From: SVTX01 sp045632305
Lineage (GTDB): Bacteria > Bacillota > Clostridia > Oscillospirales > CAG-272
Direction: 5' to 3'
DNA: 18,232 bases
Assembly (NCBI GenBank): GCA_045632305.1
Contig: JAZQWL010000037.1
Span: forward strand, 1-18,232
The stretch's first letter is position 1. Each line of letters opens with the position of its first letter. The notes beneath the pieces are model-generated. The model saw only the letters and a program-made list of their open reading frames with translations, was not told the origin of the DNA and searched no databases. The translations under genes and the position numbers were made by a program. Shown here piece by piece: positions 1 through 7,859 of the stretch.

Positions 1-48
1 AATTCCGTACGGGTGAGATAATGTAAAATAAATTTTATGCATATAAAT

Positions 49-76
49 ACCGCCGCGGAAATCCGCGGCGGTTTTT
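49..76 (+). terminator. Rho-independent terminator of an upstream gene
   Basis: A GC-rich hairpin has arms 49-58 and 63-72 (ACCGCCGCGG / CCGCGGCGGT) around an AAAT loop and runs into a T tract at 72-76. It precedes the yicC promoter, so it most likely ends a plus-strand gene lying left of the window. Confidence 0.9.
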
Positions 77-90
77 CTATGCTCAAAAAT

Positions 91-123
91 AAAAACCCTT
101 AATGTAAAATTTCAAAAACCCTT
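91..123 (+). repeat. Direct repeat AAAAACCCTT x2 at the yicC promoter
   Basis: The 10-base word AAAAACCCTT occurs at 91-100 and again at 114-123, a 23-bp period, roughly two helical turns. The second copy runs into the -35 hexamer. The spacing and position suit a dimeric regulator, but two copies of an A-rich word could be chance. Confidence 0.4.
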
Positions 124-150
124 GACAATTTCTTTGAAATATATTAAAAT
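122..150 (+). promoter_or_regulatory. Sigma-A promoter of the yicC-remA-rpoZ cluster
   Basis: A consensus -35 TTGACA (122-127) is followed by a 17-bp spacer and -10 TAAAAT (145-150), predicting a transcription start near 157 and a leader of about 40 nt before yicC. This is the best plus-strand sigma-A match in the window and probably serves the whole downstream cluster, which has few internal gaps. Confidence 0.85.
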
Positions 151-172
151 AATTATATATGTCTATAATTAT
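149..172. repeat. AT-only inverted repeat at the yicC transcription start
   Basis: ATAATTATA (149-157) and TATAATTAT (164-172) form a perfect 9-bp inverted repeat with a 6-nt spacer, immediately downstream of the -10. It could be an operator, but it is entirely A/T in an A/T-rich leader, so chance is a real alternative. Confidence 0.35.
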
Positions 173-197
173 ATAAGAGAATTTGGAGACTTTTTCA

Positions 198-1082
198 ATG
201 TTCAGAAGTATGACTGCGTTCGCAAGATATAAGAACACTCTTGCGGAACGTGAAATTACAATAGAAATAAAGTCGGTAAACAACCGATTCCTCGAATGCC
301 AGACGCGACTTCCTCGCGCCATGTCCCATATCGAGCAGAAGATAAAGCCCTATCTTACCGAGTGCGGTATCACGCGCGGCAAGGTTGACGTAAATATTAC
401 AGTCAACTCCAATGCCGACGATACCGAAATGACGATAAATCACGAATTTGCAGACAAGTATGTCTCACTTCTTCGCGAGATGAAGGAAACCTACGGTCTT
501 GCGGGTGAGGTTGCGATCTCCGACGTTGTACGAAACAGCGACGTATTCACCTTCCGTGCTCGCGACATCGACGAGGAGAAGGATTGGGAGGACGTAAAGT
601 CGACGCTTTCTCTTGCGGTGGAGAAATTCCTTGAGGCGAGAGCTACCGAGGGGCAGAGAATTCAGGCGGATATTGAGGCGAAGCTTTGCGGAATCAAGGC
701 GACCGTTGAGAAGATCAAGGAATATTCCGAATCCGATATCGACGGCTACCGCGTAAAGCTTGAAGAAAAGCTCCGCGCAGTGCTTGCCGACAACAATATT
801 ACCATTGACGAGTCGAGAATTTTAACGGAATGCGCTATATACGCGGATCGTGCGGCGATCGACGAGGAGATCGTACGACTCGGATCGCATTTCGTAGCGT
901 TTGATTCTTACATGCAGAAGAACGAGCCCGTCGGACGAAGCATCGACTTTTTGCTTCAGGAAATGAACCGCGAGATCAACACTATCGGATCGAAGTGTCA
1001 GAACTCCGAGATCTCGCATCTCGTTGTGAGTGTTAAGACCGAGCTTGAGAAGATCCGCGAGCAGATACAGAATATCGAATAA
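198..1082 (+). CDS. yicC: YicC family endoribonuclease
   Basis: This 294-residue protein belongs to the YicC/YloC family, whose E. coli member is an endoribonuclease acting in RNA turnover. The N terminus reads MFRSMTAFAR, the family signature (usually MI-S-M-TGFGR). The C-terminal DUF1732 region carries the family blocks ADRAAIDEEIVRL and GRSIDFLLQEMNREINTIGS, ending in KIREQIQNIE. The length matches B. subtilis YloC. The ATG at 198 is chosen over an in-frame TTG at 183 because GGAG at 185-188 lies 9 nt before it and the family starts here. It is the first gene after the promoter at 122-150 and is followed by remA 12 nt later, as in Bacillus. The substrate in this organism is unknown. Confidence 0.95.
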   Translation: MFRSMTAFARYKNTLAEREITIEIKSVNNRFLECQTRLPRAMSHIEQKIKPYLTECGITRGKVDVNITVNSNADDTEMTINHEFADKYVSLLREMKETYGLAGEVAISDVVRNSDVFTFRARDIDEEKDWEDVKSTLSLAVEKFLEARATEGQRIQADIEAKLCGIKATVEKIKEYSESDIDGYRVKLEEKLRAVLADNNITIDESRILTECAIYADRAAIDEEIVRLGSHFVAFDSYMQKNEPVGRSIDFLLQEMNREINTIGSKCQNSEISHLVVSVKTELEKIREQIQNIE

Positions 1083-1094
1083 GGAAAAGTAGAG

Positions 1095-1361
1095 ATGAAA
1101 TTTATAAGCATTGGTTATGGAAATATGGTAGCGACGGACAGAATCGTAACTCTCGTTACGCCCGAATCCGCGCCCATAAAGAGAATGATCCAGGACGCAA
1201 AGGACGCGGGCCGCGTGATTGACGTTTCCTGCGGTAAGAAGACAAAGTCGGTTATCATCACTGATTCCGAGCATATCATTTTGTCTGCTGTTAAGACTGA
1301 AACTATTGCAAACCGACTCGAGGGCATCGACGAAGGCGATGACGACGAGGAGCTTGCGTAA
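1095..1361 (+). CDS. remA: RemA family regulator of extracellular matrix (DUF370)
   Basis: This 88-residue protein matches RemA along its length. It has an N terminus like the family's KFINIGFGN (here KFISIGYGNMVATDRIV), then SPESAPIKR-like TPESAPIKRMIQDAK, then VIITDSEHIILSAV and ETIANRL. In B. subtilis RemA is a DNA-binding protein that activates matrix operons and osmoprotection genes. The last ten residues are almost all acidic (EGDDDEELA), a species-specific tail. The RBS AAGGA (1081-1085) overlaps the yicC stop codon, suggesting coupled translation. In relatives gmk (guanylate kinase) normally follows. Here only 59 bases separate remA from rpoZ, so gmk must be elsewhere. Confidence 0.95.
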   Translation: MKFISIGYGNMVATDRIVTLVTPESAPIKRMIQDAKDAGRVIDVSCGKKTKSVIITDSEHIILSAVKTETIANRLEGIDEGDDDEELA

Positions 1362-1420
1362 AATAAAAAAGATTAAAACAAAAACACATACACCAAAAGA
1401 ATTGGTACGGAGGATTTTTT

Positions 1421-1720
1421 ATGCTTTACCCTACAATTGACGAGCTTACAAAAGGCAAATTTAACCGCTACGAGCTTTCCTTGGCGGCTGCAAAGTGCGC
1501 GAGAATCGTAACTGACGAATACTGCCAGCAGAGAGAAGATGCGGAAAAGGCAAATCTTGGCAACAAGGATTCCGACAAGCCCGTTAACGCAATGATCGAC
1601 AAGGAGCTTCGTGACGAGAAGGCGGTAAGAACTGCTATTCGCCGCATTCGTGACGAGGAATACGTTATCGTTCGCAAGGAAGAGGATGACGTTGTAGTTG
1701 TAATCGACGAAACAGTTTAA
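1421..1720 (+). CDS. rpoZ: DNA-directed RNA polymerase subunit omega
   Basis: This 99-residue protein is the small omega subunit that helps the beta' subunit fold and assemble. The family block near the N terminus is visible (NRYELSLAAAKCARIV, residues about 15-30), as is the conserved Lys-Pro-Val (KPVNAMID). After it the sequence continues with a charged helix and an unusual Val-rich acidic end (DDVVVVIDETV). A strong RBS GGAGG (1409-1413) sits 7 nt before the ATG. The context (remA before, priA after) is that of rpoZ in Bacillus and Clostridium, though gmk and coaBC are missing on its two sides. The identification rests on the N-terminal motif plus synteny, since omega is poorly conserved. 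Confidence 0.9.
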   Translation: MLYPTIDELTKGKFNRYELSLAAAKCARIVTDEYCQQREDAEKANLGNKDSDKPVNAMIDKELRDEKAVRTAIRRIRDEEYVIVRKEEDDVVVVIDETV

Positions 1721-1729
1721 AATTTTTGC

Positions 1730-1755
1730 AAGTGGGGGGCATCCGTCCCTCACTT
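1730..1755 (+). other. RNA hairpin between rpoZ and priA
   Basis: Eleven bases on each side (1730-1740 and 1745-1755) pair around the loop ATCC, including two G-U wobbles, in the 62-base gap where coaBC normally lies. It is not followed by a clean T tract (TGTCAACATTT), so it looks more like an mRNA processing or stability element, or a leaky terminator, than a full terminator. Confidence 0.5.
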
Positions 1756-1782
1756 TGTCAACATTTAAAGGGAATTTTGAAA

Positions 1783-4284
1783 ATGGATCTTATGGCACAC
1801 AAGCATGAGTACGCGTCGGTTTATATACTTGACAATCCTTACAGTATAGACAGCACGTACGATTATTTTATTCCCGCCGAGATGCGGGATACCCTTGTGC
1901 GCGGGGCGTTTGTGACGGTTCCGTTCGGCAAGGGAAACAGAAAACAGACCGCCGTTGTGGCGGGCTTTTGTGCTGCTCCGACCTATAAAAATATCAAGTC
2001 CGTTTTCTCGGTTTGCGACGACAAGGAGCCCCTCTCCGAGGAGATTCTCGAGCTTTGTCTGTACCTTAAGGAGCAGGTGCTTTGTACCATGGGCGACGCG
2101 GTAAGAAGCGCGGTTCCGACTTCGGTTTTAGGCCGCGCGGTGGAATATTATTTCCCTGTTGTAGGGAAGAGCGCGCCGTCATCGTCGGGAGAATTCGCGC
2201 CGTCGGATCTCTTTGTTTACGAGCATATCGTGGCAAAGGGGGGCGCAAATGCGGATGCTTTGAAGGCGAAATTCGGCGCTGGCGCTACCGCAACCGCCAC
2301 AAGCAAGCTGTTATCAAAAAATTACATTTTCAGAGAAATAAAGCAGAGCGGAGGCGTCTCGGAAATTTTCGAGAATTATTACACGCTTGTTGACCGTGAC
2401 CGTGCGAGAATGATAGCTCTCGGCGACGGGGAAATCAAGCTTCGTTCAAAGAAGCACAGAGAAATTATTGAATACATGCTGGACTGCGAGGGAGAGATCC
2501 CTGCGGACACGTTGAAGATCGACACCGACTCGACGGCGGCTCAATTGAAGGCGCTCGTTGACAAGGGGATTTTAGAAAAGATACAGAAGCGGATCTACCG
2601 CGACGCCATCAATCCCGATACGTGCGAGAGACGGGAGATTATTCTCAATGACGAGCAGAGCGCGGCGTTTTCCGAAATATCACGGGCGATCGAAGGAAAT
2701 AAGCCCGAGGGTATTTTGCTTTACGGCGTTACGGGAAGCGGTAAGACGGGTGTTATTATCAAGGCGATCGAGAAGGCGCTTGAGGACGGCAAGGGCGTAA
2801 TTATGCTCCTGCCCGAGATCGCGCTAACTCCCCAGGCGATGGGTAAATTCTACTCGTATTTCGGCGACAGGATCGCGCTCGTTCATTCCGCTTTGTCGGC
2901 GGGTGAGAGATTCGACGCGTATTCGAGAATAATTTCGGGTGAGGCAAAGGTGGTTATCGGCACGCGCTCGGCGGTATTCTCACCCGTGCAAAATCTCGGT
3001 CTTATCGTCATCGACGAGGAGCATGAGGCGACCTACAAATCCGAGACCTCGCCGAAGTACCATGCGCGGGACATCGCGAGATGGAGATGTGCGAGAGCGG
3101 GCGGAGTAATGCTGCTTGCATCCGCAACGCCATCTCTTGAAAGCTATACAAAGGCAAAAGAGGGCAAATACAAGCTCCTTGAGCTTAAGGAGCGTTACGG
3201 CGGAGCGTGTCTTCCCGAGGTCGTGGTTTACGATATGAGAAACGAGGCGGCGACGGGGAATGTGTCTCCGATCGGCTCGCTTTTACGTGAAAAGCTTGTT
3301 GAGGTCACAAGCCGAGGCGAGCAGGCGGTGCTTTTTTTAAACCGCCGCGGATATAATACGATGATCAGCTGTCGCACCTGCGGTGAGGTTATAAAATGTC
3401 CCAACTGCTCGGTTGCGATGCATTATCATACCAAGGGCGGCAATTACGAGGACGGATTTTTGTTCTGCCACTTGTGTGGAAAAAAGACGTTTGTTCCTAA
3501 AGCTTGTCCCGACTGTCAGAGCGAGCATCTTTACAAGATGGGCTTTGGCACACAGAAGATACAGCAGGAGCTTGAGGAGCTTCTCCCCGGCAAGCGCATA
3601 ATACGGCTTGACGCGGACACTACCGGAAAGAAGACCTCGCACAAGGAGCTTCTTGAGGCGTTCAGGCGCCACGAGGGTGACGTTCTGCTCGGCACGCAGA
3701 TGGTGACAAAGGGACACGATTTCCCCGACGTAACCTTAGTTGGTGTGCTTTTAGCGGACATGTCGCTTTATATGGATGATTATCACGCTAACGAGCGTAC
3801 CTTCTCGATGCTGACGCAGGTTATCGGTCGCGCGGGCAGAGACAAGAAGAGAGGCATGGCGATCATTCAGACGAATAATCCCAATAACGAGACCATTGAG
3901 CGCGCATGCTCTCAGGATTATCCCGAGTTTTACGGCAACGAGATACGCCTTCGCAAGCTACTCGTTTTCCCGCCGTACTGCGATATTGCGCTTATGACGC
4001 TTACGTCCGCCGATGAAAAGCAGACGCTTATAACCGCTACGCGACTCCGCGAGGAGATTGAGGCGCTTATGAAAAACGAATATTCGGACGTGCCGCTTAT
4101 TGTGTTCGGCCCGTTTGAGGCGCCCGTTTACAAGGTAGAGGGAAAATACCGCGTGAGAATGGTTATAAAATGCCGACTGAACAAGAGAAGCCGTGAATTT
4201 TTCGAGCATCTTATGAAAACGTTTGGTAAGGAGGGGACGAGCAGACCGACGCTTGCGGTTGACTTCAATCCCACATCACTTTAA
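1783..4284 (+). CDS. priA: Primosomal protein N' (replication restart helicase PriA)
   Basis: This 833-residue superfamily 2 helicase reloads the replisome at stalled forks. It shows the N-terminal 3'-DNA-binding domain (about 10-110), Walker A GVTGSGKT (315-322), Walker B DEEH (411-414), a zinc-binding region with Cys pairs starting at Cys530 (CRTCG, CPNC, CHLCG, CPDC), then GTQMVTKGHDFPDV and the arginine-finger motif QVIGRAGR. All catalytic motifs are intact. The start at 1783 follows AAAGGGA (1767-1773); an in-frame TTG at 1726 is rejected because it lies in the hairpin region and lacks an RBS. The length is slightly above the usual 730-810. Def follows 25 nt later. Confidence 0.97.
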   Translation: MDLMAHKHEYASVYILDNPYSIDSTYDYFIPAEMRDTLVRGAFVTVPFGKGNRKQTAVVAGFCAAPTYKNIKSVFSVCDDKEPLSEEILELCLYLKEQVLCTMGDAVRSAVPTSVLGRAVEYYFPVVGKSAPSSSGEFAPSDLFVYEHIVAKGGANADALKAKFGAGATATATSKLLSKNYIFREIKQSGGVSEIFENYYTLVDRDRARMIALGDGEIKLRSKKHREIIEYMLDCEGEIPADTLKIDTDSTAAQLKALVDKGILEKIQKRIYRDAINPDTCERREIILNDEQSAAFSEISRAIEGNKPEGILLYGVTGSGKTGVIIKAIEKALEDGKGVIMLLPEIALTPQAMGKFYSYFGDRIALVHSALSAGERFDAYSRIISGEAKVVIGTRSAVFSPVQNLGLIVIDEEHEATYKSETSPKYHARDIARWRCARAGGVMLLASATPSLESYTKAKEGKYKLLELKERYGGACLPEVVVYDMRNEAATGNVSPIGSLLREKLVEVTSRGEQAVLFLNRRGYNTMISCRTCGEVIKCPNCSVAMHYHTKGGNYEDGFLFCHLCGKKTFVPKACPDCQSEHLYKMGFGTQKIQQELEELLPGKRIIRLDADTTGKKTSHKELLEAFRRHEGDVLLGTQMVTKGHDFPDVTLVGVLLADMSLYMDDYHANERTFSMLTQVIGRAGRDKKRGMAIIQTNNPNNETIERACSQDYPEFYGNEIRLRKLLVFPPYCDIALMTLTSADEKQTLITATRLREEIEALMKNEYSDVPLIVFGPFEAPVYKVEGKYRVRMVIKCRLNKRSREFFEHLMKTFGKEGTSRPTLAVDFNPTSL

Positions 4285-4309
4285 AAAATAAAAAAATGGA
4301 GAAACAGAT

Positions 4310-4783
4310 ATGGCAAAGCTTAAAATTGTAAAGAAGGGTGATGAAACACTCAGCAAGGTGTGCCGCCCCGTAGATAAAATAACAGAAAGAACGTGGACAC
4401 TTCTTGACGATATGGTGGACACTATGCGCGCGGCAAACGGCTGCGGTCTTGCGGGCCCTCAGGTTGGCGTGCTTCGCAGAATAGTTGTAATTGAATGTGA
4501 GCCCGGTGAGGTTATCGAGCTTATCAACCCCGAGATCATCAAGGTTGAGGGTGAGAGAGAATGCGTTGAGGGTTGCCTTTCCGTTCCCGGCGAATACGGT
4601 CTTACAATCCGTCCCGAAAAGGTGTGGGTAAGAGCGCTCAACCGTCACGGCGAGATGATCGAATACGAGGGCGAGGATCTTCTCGCGCAGGCATTCTGCC
4701 ACGAGATCGACCACCTCGACGGTATTCTTTATACCGACATTGCACAGAGAATGCTTTCCCGCGACGAGCTTGAATTCGACTGA
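4310..4783 (+). CDS. def: Peptide deformylase
   Basis: This 157-residue enzyme removes the N-formyl group from nascent proteins, using an Fe/Zn metal. The three family motifs are present: GCGLAGPQ (44-51, usually G-GLAAPQ), EGCLS (87-91) with metal ligand Cys89, and HEIDH (131-135), which supplies the two His ligands and the catalytic Glu132. The length equals B. subtilis DefA. RBS GGAG (4298-4301) lies 8 nt before the ATG. It is directly followed by fmt, which adds the formyl group that Def removes, a conserved pairing. Confidence 0.97.
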   Translation: MAKLKIVKKGDETLSKVCRPVDKITERTWTLLDDMVDTMRAANGCGLAGPQVGVLRRIVVIECEPGEVIELINPEIIKVEGERECVEGCLSVPGEYGLTIRPEKVWVRALNRHGEMIEYEGEDLLAQAFCHEIDHLDGILYTDIAQRMLSRDELEFD

Positions 4784-4797
4784 TACGAGGTGAAAGA

Positions 4798-5733
4798 ATG
4801 AGAATACTTTTTATGGGAACTCCCGATATAGCGCGTGACTGTCTTGCGGCTCTCTGCGAGGCGGGACGTGACGTTGTTGCGGTAGTAACTCAGCCCGACA
4901 AACCGCGCGGAAGGGGATACGTGCTTACTCCTCCTCCCGTTAAGGTTTACGCGACGGAGAGAAATATCCCCGTATATCAGCCCGCGACTCTTCGCGACGA
5001 GGCGTTTGCGAGCTTACTTGCGGAAATCAATCCCGATCTTATCGCGGTTGTGGCGTACGGAAAGATTTTGCCGAAGAACGTGCTTGATTATCCGAGGTTC
5101 GGTTGCATCAACGTTCATGCGTCTCTGCTCCCCAAATACCGCGGAGCCGCGCCCATTCAGAGGGTTATTATCGACGGTGAGAAGGTAACGGGTATCACTA
5201 CCATGTACATGGCAGAGGGACTCGATACGGGCGATATGATGCTCAAATCGACGGTTGAAATCACGCTTGACGACAATTTTGAAACGCTTCACGATAAGCT
5301 TGCCGAGGCGGGCGCAAAAACGCTTGTGGAGACGGTTGACGCCATTGAAAACGGCACAGCTCCCCGTATAGCGCAGGACGATTCTCTTGCAAACTATGCC
5401 GCGAAGATCGAAAAGAGCGATTGCCTGATCGATTTTTCAAAAAGCGCGGTCGAGGTGCATAACAGAATCCGCGGTCTTTCCCCCATACCTCTTTCATTTA
5501 CGCATACTCCCGACGGAAAGCTGCTCAAGATAGTTTCCGCAACGCTTGGAGATAAGAATTCTTCGGGCAACGAGGAATGCGGAAGAGTTATTTCCTTTGA
5601 TGGTGGCATTGAGGTTGCGTGCGGTAAGGGAAGTGTGATTCTGACGTGCGTTGTTCCCGAGGGCAAGGGAAGAATGGCGGCGGCGGATTTCGTGCGCGGC
5701 AGAAAGGTCGCTGTGGGCGATATTCTTTCGTAA
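4798..5733 (+). CDS. fmt: Methionyl-tRNA formyltransferase
   Basis: This 311-residue enzyme formylates initiator Met-tRNA with 10-formyl-tetrahydrofolate. The N-terminal Rossmann domain begins MRILFMGTPDIA, and the catalytic block NVHASLLPKYRGAAPIQ supplies Asn105 and His107, with Asp144 in GLDTGDMML. The C-terminal OB-like domain spans about 205-311. The folate-binding and SLLP-RG motifs are intact. GAGG (4787-4790) serves as RBS and lies only 14 nt after def, so the two are co-translated on one message. The gene ends before an intergenic region that carries its own promoter for the next gene. Confidence 0.97.
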   Translation: MRILFMGTPDIARDCLAALCEAGRDVVAVVTQPDKPRGRGYVLTPPPVKVYATERNIPVYQPATLRDEAFASLLAEINPDLIAVVAYGKILPKNVLDYPRFGCINVHASLLPKYRGAAPIQRVIIDGEKVTGITTMYMAEGLDTGDMMLKSTVEITLDDNFETLHDKLAEAGAKTLVETVDAIENGTAPRIAQDDSLANYAAKIEKSDCLIDFSKSAVEVHNRIRGLSPIPLSFTHTPDGKLLKIVSATLGDKNSSGNEECGRVISFDGGIEVACGKGSVILTCVVPEGKGRMAAADFVRGRKVAVGDILS

Positions 5734-5748
5734 ATTTTGAAAATTTTA

Positions 5749-5781
5749 GTTTAAATTATGTTTAAACAAAAGTGATATAAT
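5749..5781 (+). promoter_or_regulatory. Extended -10 promoter with overlapping palindromic operator
   Basis: TG-A-TATAAT (5773-5781) is a perfect extended -10. No good -35 is present. In its place lies the perfect 7-bp inverted repeat GTTTAAA (5749-5755) and TTTAAAC (5761-5767) with a 5-nt spacer. A palindrome covering the -35 zone of a promoter that depends on an extended -10 is the layout of a repressor or activator site. The predicted start near 5788 leaves a short leader to yugP. Confidence 0.55.
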
Positions 5782-5809
5782 AAGTATATAAAAGCTTTTG
5801 GAGGACATT

Positions 5810-6541
5810 ATGTTATTCGGTTTATTTTTTGGCGACTGGACGATTCTTATTTTGATCCCTGCGATGATATTCGCGTTCGCCGCTCAGTTCAAGGTGAAAT
5901 CCACCTTCAATAAATACAATCAGGTAAGAAGCGCGCGCGGTATGACGGGCGCGGAGGCGGCGAGAAAAATTCTCGATATGAACGGACTTTATCACGTTCC
6001 GGTCGAGAGAGTCGGCGGCGAGCTTACAGACCATTACGATCCCAGAACTAACGTGGTGCGTCTTTCGGACTCCACCTACAATAGCACGAGCGTTGCGGCT
6101 ATCGGCGTTGCGGCTCACGAGGTAGGACATGCGGTTCAGCATGCGACGGGCTATGGCCCTATCAAGCTTCGCGCGGCAATCATTCCCATGACAAGGATCG
6201 GCTCGGGACTTGCGATGCCTCTCTTTATGATAGGCCTTTTGCTTTCATATTTGAGCTACGGCTCGGGAAGCGGTGACATTTTCATGTTTGCGGGAATCAT
6301 TCTGTTTTCGTTCTCGACACTCTTCCAGCTTGTAACTCTTCCTGTTGAGTTCAACGCTTCTCGCAGAGCGCTGAAAACTCTTGAGAATAACGGAATTTTG
6401 GTCGGAAACGATCTTGCGGGCGCGAGAAATGTTCTTTCCGCGGCGGCTATGACCTACGTTGCGGCGCTTGCAACCTCTCTTGCGTACCTTTTGCGCTTTA
6501 TTATTATCGCTATGGGCGCATCGGGCAGAAGAAGAGATTAA
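5810..6541 (+). CDS. yugP: YugP-type membrane zinc metallopeptidase
   Basis: This 243-residue protein is a member of the DUF/peptidase family of B. subtilis YugP. It has an N-terminal membrane segment (about 8-25), then a soluble stretch with the zinc-protease motif HEVGH (103-107, in AAHEVGHAVQHATGY), two central membrane helices (about 131-150 and 156-178), the conserved VTLPVEFNASRRA (176-187) whose Glu is a likely third metal ligand, and a last helix (about 213-236). The start is the ATG at 5810 with GGAGG at 5800-5804; an in-frame TTG at 5798 overlaps that RBS and is rejected. The physiological substrate of the family is not known to me. The position between fmt and rsmB is typical of Clostridia. 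Confidence 0.9.
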   Translation: MLFGLFFGDWTILILIPAMIFAFAAQFKVKSTFNKYNQVRSARGMTGAEAARKILDMNGLYHVPVERVGGELTDHYDPRTNVVRLSDSTYNSTSVAAIGVAAHEVGHAVQHATGYGPIKLRAAIIPMTRIGSGLAMPLFMIGLLLSYLSYGSGSGDIFMFAGIILFSFSTLFQLVTLPVEFNASRRALKTLENNGILVGNDLAGARNVLSAAAMTYVAALATSLAYLLRFIIIAMGASGRRRD

Positions 6542-6563
6542 ATTTTGATTTTTGGAGATTATT

Positions 6564-7856
6564 ATGCCAAGAAAGCTTGCTTTTGAGGTTTTGCGACGTT
6601 CGGAGCAGAACTCGACCTATTCAAATATTGCTATCGACGCGGCGTTAAAGAATTCAAATCTTGGCGCCGCCGATCGTGCGCTTGCGAGCATTATTACTCT
6701 TGGCGTTACCGAGCGTAAGCTAACGCTCGATTACTATATTGACGCGCTTGCCGACGAGCCGAAGAAGATCGACACCGACACGAGAACAATCCTTCGTATC
6801 GGTATCTATCAGCTTTTGTATCTGACGAAGATCCCCGCCTATGCCGCGGTAAACGAGGCGGTGAATATGGCGAAGCGGTCAAGCCGCGGATTCGTCAACG
6901 CGATGATGAGAAGCTTTTTGAGAAAAAAGGATTCCATAAAATTCCCCGAGGATGAGATCAAGAATATGTCGCTTACGTATTCTTACCCCGAGGAGATCTG
7001 CGAGCTGTTCCTGTCAATTTACGGCAGGGAGAGAGCCGAGCGAGTTCTCGACTTTTTCAATAAGCCGCCAAAGATGACACTTCGTGTCAACACGCTCAAG
7101 GTGAGTGTTGACGATTATCAGAGGATACTTGCGGACAGAGGTATTGAGTCCGAGAGAAGCCCATACGTTCCCGACGCGCTTATTATCGGAGGCATGGATT
7201 TCCACGCGATCCCGTACTCCGACGAAGGGTATTTCTTCGTTCAGGACGTAGCGTCGCAGATATGCGTTGAGGCGACGGGGGCGAGTGAGGGAGAGTTTAT
7301 TATTGACACATGCTCCTGCCCCGGTTCAAAATCCTTCGGTATGGCGATAAAAATGAAAAATAACGGAAAAATAGTTTCCTGTGACCTTCATAAGAGCAAG
7401 CTCTCGCTTGTGGATAAGGGCGCGGAACGACTTTCTATAGATATAATTGAAACACGTGAGATCGACGGCAGAAAGACTGTTGACGAGTGGCTCGGCAGAG
7501 CGGACAGAGTGCTTTGTGACGTGCCATGCTCGGGGCTTGGCGTTATCGGTAAGAAGCCCGAGATAAGATACAAGAAGCTTGGGGACATTAGAAATCTTCC
7601 CGCGATCCAGCTCGACATTTTAAGAAATGCGTCAAAGTACGTTAAGGTGGGCGGTATGCTTATTTACTCCACCTGTACGGTAATTCCCGAGGAAAACGAG
7701 TTGAATGTAAAGAAATTTCTTTCGGAGCATCCCGAGTTTGAGGCGTGCGAATTCGACGTCGGCGGTATTAAATCGGAGAATGGATATATTACGCTCCATC
7801 CCGATATACACGGAACTGACGGATTTTTCGTTTGCAGAATGATGAAAAAAGGATAA
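6564..7856 (+). CDS. rsmB: 16S rRNA (cytosine-C5)-methyltransferase RsmB
   Basis: This 430-residue SAM-dependent enzyme is predicted to methylate C967 of 16S rRNA. An N-terminal NusB-like RNA-binding domain (about 1-135) is followed by the Rossmann methyltransferase domain. Motif I is DTCSCPGSKSF (248-258), a variant of the more common D-CAAPGGKT; motif IV is DVPCSGLG (319-326) with Cys322; motif VI, YSTCTV, carries the likely nucleophile Cys371. The start at 6564 follows GGAG (6554-6557); the in-frame TTG at 6552 overlaps this RBS. The rlmN start lies 3 nt after the stop, so the two rRNA methylation genes are tightly linked. Confidence 0.95.
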   Translation: MPRKLAFEVLRRSEQNSTYSNIAIDAALKNSNLGAADRALASIITLGVTERKLTLDYYIDALADEPKKIDTDTRTILRIGIYQLLYLTKIPAYAAVNEAVNMAKRSSRGFVNAMMRSFLRKKDSIKFPEDEIKNMSLTYSYPEEICELFLSIYGRERAERVLDFFNKPPKMTLRVNTLKVSVDDYQRILADRGIESERSPYVPDALIIGGMDFHAIPYSDEGYFFVQDVASQICVEATGASEGEFIIDTCSCPGSKSFGMAIKMKNNGKIVSCDLHKSKLSLVDKGAERLSIDIIETREIDGRKTVDEWLGRADRVLCDVPCSGLGVIGKKPEIRYKKLGDIRNLPAIQLDILRNASKYVKVGGMLIYSTCTVIPEENELNVKKFLSEHPEFEACEFDVGGIKSENGYITLHPDIHGTDGFFVCRMMKKG

Positions 7857-7859
7857 AAT

